A stretch of 11,953 nucleotides of DNA, taken from Bacillota bacterium (GTDB lineage: Bacteria; Bacillota; Clostridia; Acetivibrionales; DTU013). Location: the NCBI GenBank assembly GCA_023435805.1, contig JAEZMC010000055.1, positions 1-11,953 of the forward strand, written 5' to 3'. Below the pieces are notes generated by a model, which saw only the letters and a list, made by a program, of their open reading frames with translations, did not search any database and was not told the DNA's origin. The first letter of the stretch is position 1. Each line of letters begins with the position of its first letter. A program made the position numbers and the translations under genes. Of the stretch, positions 5,503 to 11,953 are shown piece by piece.

Positions 5503-7218
5503 TTCCGCGAGGCTCCGGGCTTTTTGCACCAGCTTGTCCTCTTCGGAAGGCTTTTCCTTAGCCGGTGTCTTATTGAAGCTTTCTTCGTCCAGGCACATGA
5601 TTTTCATGTCACGGCCTGTGATTTTCAGGGCTGCCTCTTCGATCACCTCCAGGTGCTCGGGCTTTGAGACCAGCGTTTTGGTAAAGCTGTCCTTTGCTTC
5701 AAATATAAGGCCGATGCAGTTCTCATTGAGCAATACCGCCTTGGCATTGAGCAGGAAAGTATGGATCTTCATTCTGCCCATACCTTTCAAATGTTCCATA
5801 ACTTTTGGCCACAGCTTGAATTCGGCAGCACTGGCAGGGGATACCGCAGCCTGCCTGGAAGCCGGACCGGTATTTTGACCCGCTCCCGGAAAGGAGCCGG
5901 AGGACGTTTCTACGGGTGCAGGTGAACCTGCCGGGATACCTCCGGGCGAGCCCGAAGCAGAGCCGCCGCTGACTTGTGCCATGCTGCCGCCGGTATTATC
6001 CGATGGGCTTGGGGCTGAAAACATTTCCCGGGCTGCTTTGCCTGCCGGGTGGCTGCCTGGGACGAAATCACCGCGATCCAGCCTGCTTTCAAGCGCAGCA
6101 AGCCTGTCCAGCACGCTGCCGTCAAATGAAATGCTGCCGCAAAGCTTGATTAAAGTTACCTCCAGCAGCACACGCGGATTTGAAGCCCACTTAAGGCCGG
6201 ACTCCAGCGCAGAGAGCTCTTTGACATGATAAACGATTTCCTCCTGCGATATGTGTTCCACCTGTCTTTTCATGATTTCGAGCACAGAGGCCGGCACTTC
6301 GACCAGATTGTCGCATTGGCCGTTTGTGGCTTTACATATGAGCAGGTTTCTGAAATACAGTACGAGATCGGTAACAAAATGAGCTATGTCGCGGCCGTCC
6401 AACACCAGGCGGCCTATATTTGCAAGAACGGATGAAACATTTTTATCCAGCATGCTCTCGGTAAAATCCGTCATGAAGGTATCATTGACGATGCCCACAA
6501 CGGAAAGCACGTCGTCGTAGCCAATCCGGCTGTTTCCCAATGAGATGCACTGGTCCAGCAGGCTGATGGCATCCCGCATTGCGCCGTCGGACATGCGTGC
6601 TATGAGCCCGGCTGCGTCACCCTCCAGTGTTGAATTGTTTGCGGAGGCGATTTTGTTAAGCTGCTTTACGATGCTTTCGTGGGAAATGCGCCTGAAATCG
6701 AACCTCTGGCAGCGTGACAGTATGGTTGCCGGGAGCTTGTGCGGCTCGGTCGTTGCAAGTATGAATACCACATGCTCCGGGGGCTCCTCAAGAGTCTTGA
6801 GCAGCGCATTGAACGCTCCTGTGGAGAGCATATGAACCTCGTCGATGATATAAACCTTGCGTTTGGCCATTGTGGGGGCATAAATGACTTCGTCCCGGAT
6901 GGAGCGCACATTGTCGACACTGTTGTTGGAGGCCGCGTCGATCTCCAGCACATCAACACAGCTGCCTGCCAGTATTTCCCGGCACACCTCGCATTTATTG
7001 CAGGGATCGCCTTGATTGGGGTTGAGACAGTTGATCGCCCTGGACAATATGTGTGCCATGGTGGTCTTGCCCGTTCCCCTTGTGCCGCAGAACAGATAGG
7101 CATGGGCGATCCTGCCCGTACTGACGCTGTAGCGAAGAGTTTTCACCACATGCTCCTGCTCCACTACGTCCTCAAAAAGGGTCGGACGCCATTCCCTATA
7201 TAAAGCAATATATGCCAT
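5467..7218 (-). CDS. dnaX: DNA polymerase III subunits gamma and tau
   Basis: The 583-residue product is the clamp-loader ATPase that joins the polymerase III holoenzyme and loads the beta clamp. The N-terminal AAA+ module has Walker A GTRGTGKT (45-52), a zinc-binding set C64, C73, C76 and C79, Walker B IIDE (124-127), sensor-1 ATTEPHKLP (155-163) and the SRC motif with its arginine finger (168-170). Residues about 385-465 are a Gly/Pro/Ser/Ala-rich linker. The rest (about 466-583) is the tau-type C-terminal region. I start at the ATG at 7218, 9 nt after a GAGGTG site; the GTG at 7230 overlaps that site. I saw no A6G-type slippery site, so a frameshifted gamma form is not predicted. Its position between SRP RNA and ybaB-recR is the standard Firmicute order. 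Confidence 0.97.
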   Translation of the reverse strand: MAYIALYREWRPTLFEDVVEQEHVVKTLRYSVSTGRIAHAYLFCGTRGTGKTTMAHILSRAINCLNPNQGDPCNKCEVCREILAGSCVDVLEIDAASNNSVDNVRSIRDEVIYAPTMAKRKVYIIDEVHMLSTGAFNALLKTLEEPPEHVVFILATTEPHKLPATILSRCQRFDFRRISHESIVKQLNKIASANNSTLEGDAAGLIARMSDGAMRDAISLLDQCISLGNSRIGYDDVLSVVGIVNDTFMTDFTESMLDKNVSSVLANIGRLVLDGRDIAHFVTDLVLYFRNLLICKATNGQCDNLVEVPASVLEIMKRQVEHISQEEIVYHVKELSALESGLKWASNPRVLLEVTLIKLCGSISFDGSVLDRLAALESRLDRGDFVPGSHPAGKAAREMFSAPSPSDNTGGSMAQVSGGSASGSPGGIPAGSPAPVETSSGSFPGAGQNTGPASRQAAVSPASAAEFKLWPKVMEHLKGMGRMKIHTFLLNAKAVLLNENCIGLIFEAKDSFTKTLVSKPEHLEVIEEAALKITGRDMKIMCLDEESFNKTPAKEKPSEEDKLVQKARSLAEKTGLPLEIIDE

Positions 7219-7260
7219 TTTGCCGCTCACCTCGCCGATTGTAAAGGGTTTTTCTTTAAT

Positions 7261-7269
7261 ATTATATCA
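7261..7269 (-). promoter_or_regulatory. Extended -10 promoter of dnaX
   Basis: TGATATAAT on the minus strand (7269 to 7261) is a perfect -10 with the TGn extension. No clear -35 lies upstream. It would give a leader of about 35 nt before the dnaX ATG. Between here and the SRP terminator (7270-7432) I see no further feature. Confidence 0.6.
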
Positions 7270-7432
7270 TAAATGTGAAGTAAGAAAAGTCAGTTTGCCC
7301 GTGGCACCGTTGCGCGCATGGATCCCGCTTTCAAGGCTTCTTCCCGGGGAAATGCCTGCAGGCGGGGCATTCCACCTGATTTGCGTGAAACGGAATCGCC
7401 TCGGCCGGAGGGATGCCTTGCTGTATGAAATC

Positions 7433-7464
7433 AAAAAGGGATATACCTTTTCGTATATCCCTTT
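7433..7464 (-). terminator. Terminator of the SRP RNA gene
   Basis: AAAGGGATATAC (7435-7446) and GTATATCCCTTT (7453-7464) form a perfect 12-bp stem with a 6-nt loop. On the minus strand it is followed by a run of T residues. It lies 15 nt past the mature 3' end of the SRP RNA. Confidence 0.9.
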
Positions 7465-7479
7465 ATTGTATAATTGATT

Positions 7480-7749
7480 GGCCGTGCACCTGTTGTCGAC
7501 TTACTTCTACAGACGTTACCCATATAGTTGGCTCTAACCAGGCATCCTTGCGGCACACGCAAGTTACTGCTTACCGTTGCTTCCTTCCGGACCTGGCGGG
7601 GTTCACAGGCTTTCGTTGCGCAAGACCCAATTATCATCGCCACTTGCATGGGGCTGACCCTACAAAAATAAAGCCTTGAACAGGAATTCAACCCTGCTGC
7701 AGCGGATTGCAGGTACAGGGCACCGCTACCTCCCCGTCTAGCACGACCA
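7480..7749 (-). ncRNA. ffs: Signal recognition particle RNA, large (Bacillus/Clostridium) type
   Basis: The minus strand carries the conserved SRP S-domain core, helix 8 (TCCGGAAGGAAGCA, within about 7577-7592), followed by CGGTAAGCAG. The 5' part reads GGGGAGGTAGCGGTGCCC and then GTACCTGCAATCCGC, matching the Alu-like domain of Gram-positive scRNA. The ends pair: GGTCGTGC at 7748-7741 with GCACGGCC at 7487-7480. This gives a length of about 270 nt, as in Bacillus scRNA. It binds Ffh and targets nascent membrane and secreted proteins to the translocon. Promoter, terminator and the neighbouring dnaX all agree with the call. Exact ends are good to a few nucleotides only. Confidence 0.95.
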
Positions 7750-7813
7750 AAGGTTAAACTCAAGCAATACTATTAAATTATCAATGCAGACCTTCGAAAG
7801 CGTCTACTAACCT

Positions 7814-7842
7814 ATTATACTCAATATACCGGATCTTATCAA
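7814..7842 (-). promoter_or_regulatory. Promoter of the SRP RNA gene
   Basis: On the minus strand TTGATA (7842 to 7837), 17 nt, TATAAT (7819 to 7814) is a near-consensus sigma-A promoter. The predicted start near 7806 leaves a leader of about 57 nt before the mature 5' end. The SRP RNA is therefore probably made as a precursor and trimmed, as known for Bacillus scRNA. Confidence 0.8.
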
Positions 7843-7886
7843 CATATTTCAATTCCGCCGGGCAAGTATTTTTTAGGTTTTAAGGC

Positions 7887-7944
7887 AAAAAAATAAAGCA
7901 CTTGATAAATATTTATAAATAATACCGATAATATAAGTGCTTTA
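7887..7944 (-). terminator. Terminator downstream of the RMD1-family pair
   Basis: TAAAGCACTT (7894-7903) and AAGTGCTTTA (7935-7944) form a perfect 10-bp stem. On the minus strand it is followed at once by seven T residues (7893-7887). It lies about 130 nt past the stop of the downstream RMD1 gene, just before the SRP promoter region. The 31-nt AT-rich loop is long. Confidence 0.7.
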
Positions 7945-7977
7945 CAAGATAATATGAAATCAGCCATAGTCTATATT

Positions 7978-8028
7978 AAAAGGAGGAACAAAAATGAAAA
8001 ATTAGTATTATTGGCTGTGGCAATATAA
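7978..8028 (+). pseudogene. Aborted mini-reading frame with perfect ribosome binding site
   Basis: AAAAGGAGG (7978-7986) lies 7 nt before an ATG at 7994, but the frame is only Met-Lys-Asn-stop. Shifting by one base after the second codon gives TTA GTA TTA TTG GCT GTG GCA ATA, that is LVLLAVAI, which looks like the start of a signal peptide before a second stop at 8026. It may be the relic of a small secreted-protein gene, a leader peptide or chance. The stretch 7843-8073 otherwise holds only the terminator above and AT-rich sequence. Confidence 0.3.
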
Positions 8029-8073
8029 TTGTACCACAATTTACTAGAAAGATATATTAAATTTCTGTAACAT

Positions 8074-8940
8074 TTAGAATAAAGATAGAAATTTTATTAC
8101 ATGCTCAATACCGATTTTCCGAAGCAGGTCATGGACAAAATAGGAGAGAGGAAAGAGCGCCAGAAGGAATATCTCAAAAAGGAGCAGCCGGTTTTCCTGC
8201 CGCCAATACCTCAGCCTGGAATAGGAACGGGTAATGTCTCTTAGCTCACCGATCTTTTTTTCCAGGATGTTATACCGGTCTTCCAGCTCATAGTAAGCTG
8301 CCAGCTCATCATAGGCTCCTCGCATCGCCAGACCCCTGCAGGCCGGTACAGGCCTGTCGAATAACCGGATCCCTGCTGTGCTTTCGTGCTCGAACCGCAG
8401 TATGTGTGCAAGGGTGGATGCGAACTTTCGGGTACCGGTATGCAAAGCACCGCGTTGAAGCTCGGTGATCAGATTTTCAGCTTCATCCAGCAGTATTGCC
8501 ACATCGGCTTCCACCTTCGACAGCGCTACCGACCTCGCAAGAACAACGGCGATAATGCCTGCCAGACAATCGGTGAAGAGATACTCTTTGGAGTTATCCT
8601 CAAAGAGCGCTGCAGTATGTCCCTTAACTTCTTTTATTGTATGGCTTTCATAATAACGGGCATACATGGCGTAATCCATATCTCCCGTAATGGATCGGAG
8701 ATGCTTCAAAAAGCTGCCGGTTTTATCGGCATCAAAATTTTCAAAAGTCACGCAGCCAAAGGAGAACAGGTATACCTTTCGTCCGGGAAGCCTGTATTTA
8801 TAGACCTCTGCAAGCTGTTTGCCGCCAATGACGATACAGTCTTCCCAGCTTTCGGGTACGGGCAGCTTGAAAAAAGCGGCAACCTTTTTCAAATCAATGC
8901 GGGATGAAATTTTGCAGCTGAGAAATTGAACGGTTTTCAT
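8074..8940 (-). CDS. RMD1/DUF155 (YagE) family membrane-anchored protein, downstream copy
   Basis: This 288-residue protein has the RMD1/DUF155 layout. The early core motif is YLFSFGCVTFENF (57-69). A long helical region follows: IAVVLARSVALSKVEADVAILLDEAENLITELQRG (130-164). Then comes the EDRYNILEKKIGELRDI coiled segment (220-236). A single C-terminal membrane helix spans about 252-270, followed by a short basic and hydrophobic tail. Eukaryotic relatives (yeast Rmd1, Rmd8 and Mrx10/Sif2-type proteins) are membrane-anchored; bacterial functions are unknown. The frame opens with a GTG at 8949, but GGAGG is too close to it, so I use the ATG at 8940. It follows its paralogue by 15 nt, and the upstream TAA overlaps its ribosome binding site. 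An 8-bp inverted repeat (8059-8066, 8087-8094) overlaps its stop. Confidence 0.8.
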   Translation of the reverse strand: MKTVQFLSCKISSRIDLKKVAAFFKLPVPESWEDCIVIGGKQLAEVYKYRLPGRKVYLFSFGCVTFENFDADKTGSFLKHLRSITGDMDYAMYARYYESHTIKEVKGHTAALFEDNSKEYLFTDCLAGIIAVVLARSVALSKVEADVAILLDEAENLITELQRGALHTGTRKFASTLAHILRFEHESTAGIRLFDRPVPACRGLAMRGAYDELAAYYELEDRYNILEKKIGELRDITRSYSRLRYWRQENRLLLFEIFLLALFPLSYFVHDLLRKIGIEHVIKFLSLF

Positions 8941-8955
8941 TCGATTCACCCCTCC

Positions 8956-9780
8956 TTAGCGCAGCAGCTCTGCCAGCATCAATACAACCTCCACCACAAT
9001 CAGCAGCACGATGACCCATTCGACGAACAAGCCCCGGATGGAGTGGCTGATCGAAGAGAATCCGCCGATAATGTTGTTGAGCACATCCGTCTTCTTAGTC
9101 AAAACCGTATACCTGTCATGGAGCTCAAAAAAATCAGCCATTTTTTCATAAAATAGGGCTGCATTGCTGTTGCTCCAGGTAATATCGGGCTTATCCAATA
9201 TCATGATATAATTGAGGGTATTATATTGATGCCTTGCCACCCTTGCCGTTGTACGGGCCAGCTCCCGGTTACCCACCCTGAGCTGCCCTCGTTCGAGGCG
9301 GTCAATCATGGTTTCAAGCTTGTCAAGAATTTTCCCCAGCAAAAATTCAATTTTTTCCATGGCAACCGATTTGGCAAGCACGATGGCTACCAGTTCTGTA
9401 TGGAACATTTCATATTGAGGGACCACGGCAAAGGTGTCGCTGATCTCCAGCCCAACAGAACTGTTTTCACGGATTTCAAAATCGTCGGTATATTTTTTCC
9501 ATTCCTTCGTTTCGATATCCCGTTCAAAGTCCCTGATATATTCAAGCAAAACAGGCATATTGCTTTCCGGTATATTCACCAGGACAATACTGCCGAAAGA
9601 GAACACCATGACCTTTTGGTCCTCGGTGAATTCACGCCTGAATATCGTATGCAATATGTCGCCCTGCAGAACAAGCGGTTCCTCCCAGGTGTACTTTTTG
9701 GGGATCCCGCATTTCACGGCTATTTTATTGAGATCGATCTCATTAATGACAGCATACGCCTTAAATTGCAGGTTTTTCAT
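8956..9780 (-). CDS. RMD1/DUF155 (YagE) family membrane-anchored protein, upstream copy
   Basis: This 274-residue protein is a clear relative of the next gene with the same order of elements. MVFSFGSIVLVNI lies at 58-70, the helical block LVAIVLAKSVAMEKIEFLLGKILDKLETMIDRLERGQ at 130-166, and the segment LHDRYTVLTKKTDVLNNI at 220-237. A single C-terminal membrane helix spans about 252-270 (VEWVIVLLIVVEVVLMLAELL). The bulk should face the cytoplasm with the tail in the membrane. The two copies are diverged, so the duplication is not recent or was followed by specialisation; hetero-oligomers are an inference. GGGAGGAG lies 8 nt before the ATG. It is divergent from galU across 144 nt, where I could not identify a convincing promoter for either side. 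A weak palindrome, ATGAT-N6-ATCAT, lies at 9817-9832. Confidence 0.8.
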   Translation of the reverse strand: MKNLQFKAYAVINEIDLNKIAVKCGIPKKYTWEEPLVLQGDILHTIFRREFTEDQKVMVFSFGSIVLVNIPESNMPVLLEYIRDFERDIETKEWKKYTDDFEIRENSSVGLEISDTFAVVPQYEMFHTELVAIVLAKSVAMEKIEFLLGKILDKLETMIDRLERGQLRVGNRELARTTARVARHQYNTLNYIMILDKPDITWSNSNAALFYEKMADFFELHDRYTVLTKKTDVLNNIIGGFSSISHSIRGLFVEWVIVLLIVVEVVLMLAELLR

Positions 9781-9924
9781 GATTGCGGCTCCTCCCTTGT
9801 AAAGCTAACCATATTTATGATAAAGTAATCATGAAATAACTGGACATACATATTCTATTGTATGCAGGTGCGGTGCATCCTAGTAGGGTGTGCTGCTGAA
9901 TACGGAGATAAAGGAGAGGTTGCA

Positions 9925-10800
9925 TTGAAGGTACGCAAGGCAGTGATCCCGGCAGCGGGAATGGGAACCAGGTTTTTGCCCGCAACAAAAGCTCAGCCGA
10001 AAGAGATGCTTCCGATTGTTGATAAGCCGACCATACAGTATATCGTTGAAGAGGCGATCGCGTCGGGGATTGAAGATATATTGATTGTCACAGGCCGTGG
10101 AAAGAGAGCGATTGAAGATCATTTTGACAAGTCCTACGAGCTTGAGGACATTTTACGGAGAAAAGGAGATGAAAACCTGCTATCCCTGGTGCAGGACATT
10201 TCTAACCTGGTCAACCTCAATTATGTAAGGCAGAAGGAGCCCAGGGGGCTGGGGCATGCTATCCACTGCGCGAGGTCGTTCATTGACAACGAGCCGTTTG
10301 CAGTGCTTCTGGGCGATGATATTGTCGATTCCGAGGTACCCTGCCTGCGACAGCTGATGGATGTGTATGAAGAATATAACACGACTGTTCTGGGAGTGCA
10401 GCACGTTCCAAAGGAGGACGTTTCAAAATACGGAATTATCAAGGGACTACAGGTCGGCAGCCACATTTACAATGTATCCGACCTGGTGGAAAAGCCTGAA
10501 CCGGACAAGGCGCCTTCCAATATTGCCATTTTGGGAAGGTACATCATTACACCGGAAATATTTACCCACCTGGAAAAGGCCGCTCCCGGCAAAGGCGGAG
10601 AGATACAGCTGACAGACGCGCTGAGGATGCTGCTGACATCAGGCTCCATGTACGCGTATGATTTCTCCGGCAAGCGGTACGACGTGGGCAATAAGCTTGG
10701 CTTCCTGGAAGCGACCGTGGAGTACGCCCTGAAACGTGAGGACCTGCGGCAGGAATTCTCCGCCTACCTTACGAAAACCGTTAAAAAACTGCAGGATTGA
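9925..10800 (+). CDS. galU: UTP-glucose-1-phosphate uridylyltransferase
   Basis: The 291-residue product makes UDP-glucose from UTP and glucose-1-phosphate, feeding cell-envelope polysaccharide, glycolipid and galactose pathways. It has the nucleotide-binding signature AAGMGTRFLPATKAQPKEMLP (10-30), the metal-binding LLGDDIVD (128-135), the substrate-binding LVEKP (187-191) and GGEIQLTDAL (224-233), and the late motif KRYDVGNKLGF (250-260). These are typical of bacterial GalU/GtaB. The frame extends upstream to an ATG at 9862, but I choose the TTG at 9925. It has GGAGAGG 5 nt upstream and gives the normal family length beginning MKVRKAVIPAAG. It is the only well-known gene on the plus strand here and is transcribed away from the RMD1 pair. 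A strong hairpin follows it. Confidence 0.95.
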   Translation: MKVRKAVIPAAGMGTRFLPATKAQPKEMLPIVDKPTIQYIVEEAIASGIEDILIVTGRGKRAIEDHFDKSYELEDILRRKGDENLLSLVQDISNLVNLNYVRQKEPRGLGHAIHCARSFIDNEPFAVLLGDDIVDSEVPCLRQLMDVYEEYNTTVLGVQHVPKEDVSKYGIIKGLQVGSHIYNVSDLVEKPEPDKAPSNIAILGRYIITPEIFTHLEKAAPGKGGEIQLTDALRMLLTSGSMYAYDFSGKRYDVGNKLGFLEATVEYALKREDLRQEFSAYLTKTVKKLQD

Positions 10801-10838
10801 AGCAGAAATTCGAATAGGACGGCATATTAGTTGTAAAT

Positions 10839-10870
10839 AATACCTGTAAAACATTTTGCAGGTATTTTTT
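10839..10870 (+). terminator. galU terminator abutting the next start codon
   Basis: AATACCTG (10839-10846) pairs with CAGGTATT (10859-10866), and inner AAAA/TTTT pairs can extend the stem. Six T residues end at 10870. The ATG of the next gene is at 10871. The 3' arm contains the only AGGT that could serve as its ribosome binding site. Confidence 0.8.
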
Positions 10871-11503
10871 ATGAAAAAATACAAGGTTGCTTTAATGCTG
10901 CTGCTCGCTGTTTTTGCTGTGTTATTCATCCTGAATGCGGTTTTGATGTATGCCATTTTCGGCATCAATGTGTTGAATCCGCGCTCTTCCTTGGGGGACA
11001 GGAGGATAACCGAACAGGCGGGGGAGGGTGAATGGCCCGCGCTACTGTCGGGCTTAAGATCGTCCGCTGGTTCAGGGCCGGAAATAAAGGATACGGAATG
11101 GACTGTAAATCCGGACGAAGCTGCCGAACTAAATGAAGGCCTGCTGCAGGAGGGCAGTGCTCCTGGAAGCGGGACGGCTGCGGCAGCAACTAATGGCGGG
11201 CTGACGGGTTCGGGTATCCGGGCTGATATGCACCAAACCGCCGCATACTACCTTACGCCGGATGAAGTGGACTTTATGGGACACATCAGTCTGGAGGACA
11301 AGCTTGCCGCCATGGCCATCCTGACCCGGCTGGGCACTCAGGAGCTGGACAGGATTTATAATATGGCGCTGGATGGAGTCACCCATGAAGAGTATACAAC
11401 CATCAAGGCAGCCCTTGATAAAAAGCTTTCCGCGTCCGAGGAGGAGACCTTGATAAGGATACTTGACAAAAACAAAATACTCTATGCGGATCAAGGCGGC
11501 TAA
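10871..11503 (+). CDS. Small membrane-anchored protein of unknown function
   Basis: I do not recognise this 210-residue protein. It begins with a short basic stretch and one strong hydrophobic helix (about 6-31), probably an uncleaved signal anchor with the rest outside the cytoplasm. Residues about 35-115 are low-complexity and rich in Gly, Ala, Ser and Glu, likely an unstructured linker. Residues about 128-203 look like a compact helical domain (LTPDEVDFMGHISLEDKLAAM, then helices up to ILDKNKILYAD). No catalytic motif is evident. The ATG at 10871 follows the galU terminator directly; a TTG at 10856 would lie inside the hairpin. The weak, hairpin-embedded ribosome binding site suggests low or conditional expression. 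Its C-terminal codons form one arm of the following terminator. Codon use resembles that of the neighbours. Confidence 0.7.
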   Translation: MKKYKVALMLLLAVFAVLFILNAVLMYAIFGINVLNPRSSLGDRRITEQAGEGEWPALLSGLRSSAGSGPEIKDTEWTVNPDEAAELNEGLLQEGSAPGSGTAAAATNGGLTGSGIRADMHQTAAYYLTPDEVDFMGHISLEDKLAAMAILTRLGTQELDRIYNMALDGVTHEEYTTIKAALDKKLSASEEETLIRILDKNKILYADQGG

Positions 11504-11528
11504 GCCTTAATATGCATAGAGTATTTTG
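11473..11528. terminator. Bidirectional terminator between converging genes, overlapping coding sequence
   Basis: CAAAATACTCTATGC (11473-11487) and GCATAGAGTATTTTG (11514-11528) are a perfect 15-bp inverted repeat. A nested AAGGC/GCCTT stem (11493-11497, 11504-11508) contains the stop codon region. The T-rich edge ATTTTG on each strand suits termination in both directions. The left arm encodes the last residues of the small membrane protein. Confidence 0.8.
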
Positions 11529-11545
11529 CTTCAATACGAGGGGGA

Positions 11546-11953
11546 TTAGATGATTGGCCTGTAAATATAGGTTACCGTGGAACCCTTGACCGTAACCAGA
11601 ATGTATTTGGCCGAGTCGGTATTATCAGCCTTCAGACCGTCGATTTCATAACCGGTGGTGGACAGGTATTTCACACCCTTGTCCATGTAGCTTTCATTTT
11701 TACTGCCATTATAGAATACCCACACACTACGGCCCGTGCTCAGCTTGTATTTTGTAAGTGTTTCCTTGAATAGCGCCAGTTCAAGCTTATCGGTAAAGTT
11801 GTCCGGCGAGTTGTCCATGAAAATAAATACATTTTTGCCTTTAAAGGTATTCAAATCCTCCAGGAACTGGTGCCATTGGGCGGAATCGCTTGTCCGCAGG
11901 CCTTTGTTCCTTGCATCCAGTTTGATGAACCTGCTGTTTTTGATATCCGTAAC
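11546..11953 (-). CDS. C-terminal part of a probable extracellular protein, unidentified
   Basis: The frame is open from the right edge of the window to the stop at 11546, so 135 C-terminal codons are seen and the start is outside. The sequence alternates beta strands and helices: VTDIKNSRFIKLDARNKGLR, then FKGKNVFIFMDNSP and RSVWVFYNGSKNESYMDKGV, ending in two beta strands (KYILVTVKGSTVTYIYRPII). The IFMDNSP segment followed by a tyrosine- and serine-rich half is reminiscent of the C-terminal part of secreted metallophosphoesterase-like or stalk-domain proteins of Clostridia, but no catalytic residues are visible and I would not name it. It converges with the small gene after galU and shares the bidirectional terminator. 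Confidence 0.65.
   Translation of the reverse strand, partial: VTDIKNSRFIKLDARNKGLRTSDSAQWHQFLEDLNTFKGKNVFIFMDNSPDNFTDKLELALFKETLTKYKLSTGRSVWVFYNGSKNESYMDKGVKYLSTTGYEIDGLKADNTDSAKYILVTVKGSTVTYIYRPII

Noticed and set aside
5467..7218. Programmed frameshift producing a short gamma form of DnaX
   Set aside because: I did not find an A6G-type slippery heptamer with a downstream hairpin in the linker region.
7270..7432. Possible gene or RNA between dnaX and the SRP terminator
   Set aside because: Open frames here are short, without ribosome binding sites, and no structured element was recognised.
7431..7763. A 110-codon minus-strand open frame covering the SRP RNA
   Set aside because: The region is fully explained by the structured SRP RNA and its terminator; the frame is incidental.
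9862..9924. A 21-codon N-terminal extension of GalU from an upstream ATG
   Set aside because: There is no ribosome binding site before that ATG, whereas the TTG at 9925 has GGAGAGG and yields the family's usual N-terminus.

Overview
The window looks like chromosome from a low-to-mid-GC Firmicute of class Clostridia. The reasons are strong GGAGG-type ribosome binding sites, TTG and GTG starts, sigma-A promoters, a long Bacillus/Clostridium-type SRP RNA next to dnaX, and the gene orders prfA-ZIP-Sua5 and SRP RNA-dnaX-ybaB-recR. A relative of the Acetivibrio/Ruminiclostridium group would fit, but that is inference from gene content, not a database match. Most genes lie on the minus strand, so the window is best read from right to left.

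Right end. A truncated minus-strand gene for a probably extracellular protein converges on a plus-strand pair: galU (UDP-glucose pyrophosphorylase) and a small membrane-anchored protein of unknown function. A 15-bp perfect inverted repeat overlaps the end of the small gene and probably terminates both converging transcripts. The galU terminator ends exactly at the start codon of the small gene. Divergent from galU are two adjacent, related minus-strand genes of the RMD1/DUF155 family, separated by 15 nt.

Middle. Downstream of the RMD1 pair come a strong terminator and a gene-poor stretch holding a tiny aborted plus-strand reading frame with a perfect ribosome binding site. Next on the minus strand are a promoter, the roughly 270-nt SRP RNA and its perfect 12-bp terminator. 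They are followed by dnaX (DNA polymerase III tau/gamma), ybaB/ebfC (nucleoid-associated protein) and recR (recombination mediator), with promoters seen before dnaX and before ybaB. This is a DNA replication and repair cluster.

Left. After the recR terminator a clear TTGACA/TAGAAT promoter drives a two-gene unit: a DUF2089 zinc-ribbon/helix-turn-helix regulator and a DUF4097 beta-repeat protein (LiaX/YvlB-like). Both carry the same short SHOCT-like helical module, at the C-terminus of the first and the N-terminus of the second. This suggests a self-regulated envelope-stress type module. A near-perfect 13-bp inverted repeat lies in its 5' leader.

Left end. prfA (release factor 1), a ZIP-family metal transporter and the first 33 codons of a Sua5/YwlC threonylcarbamoyl-AMP synthase form a conventional translation-linked cluster, interrupted only by a GGGGACA...TGTCCCC palindrome between prfA and the transporter. 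I found no CRISPR array, tRNA, insertion sequence, prophage or obvious new defence system. The least understood parts are the tandem RMD1 pair, the DUF2089/DUF4097 pair with its leader repeat, and the small gene behind galU.
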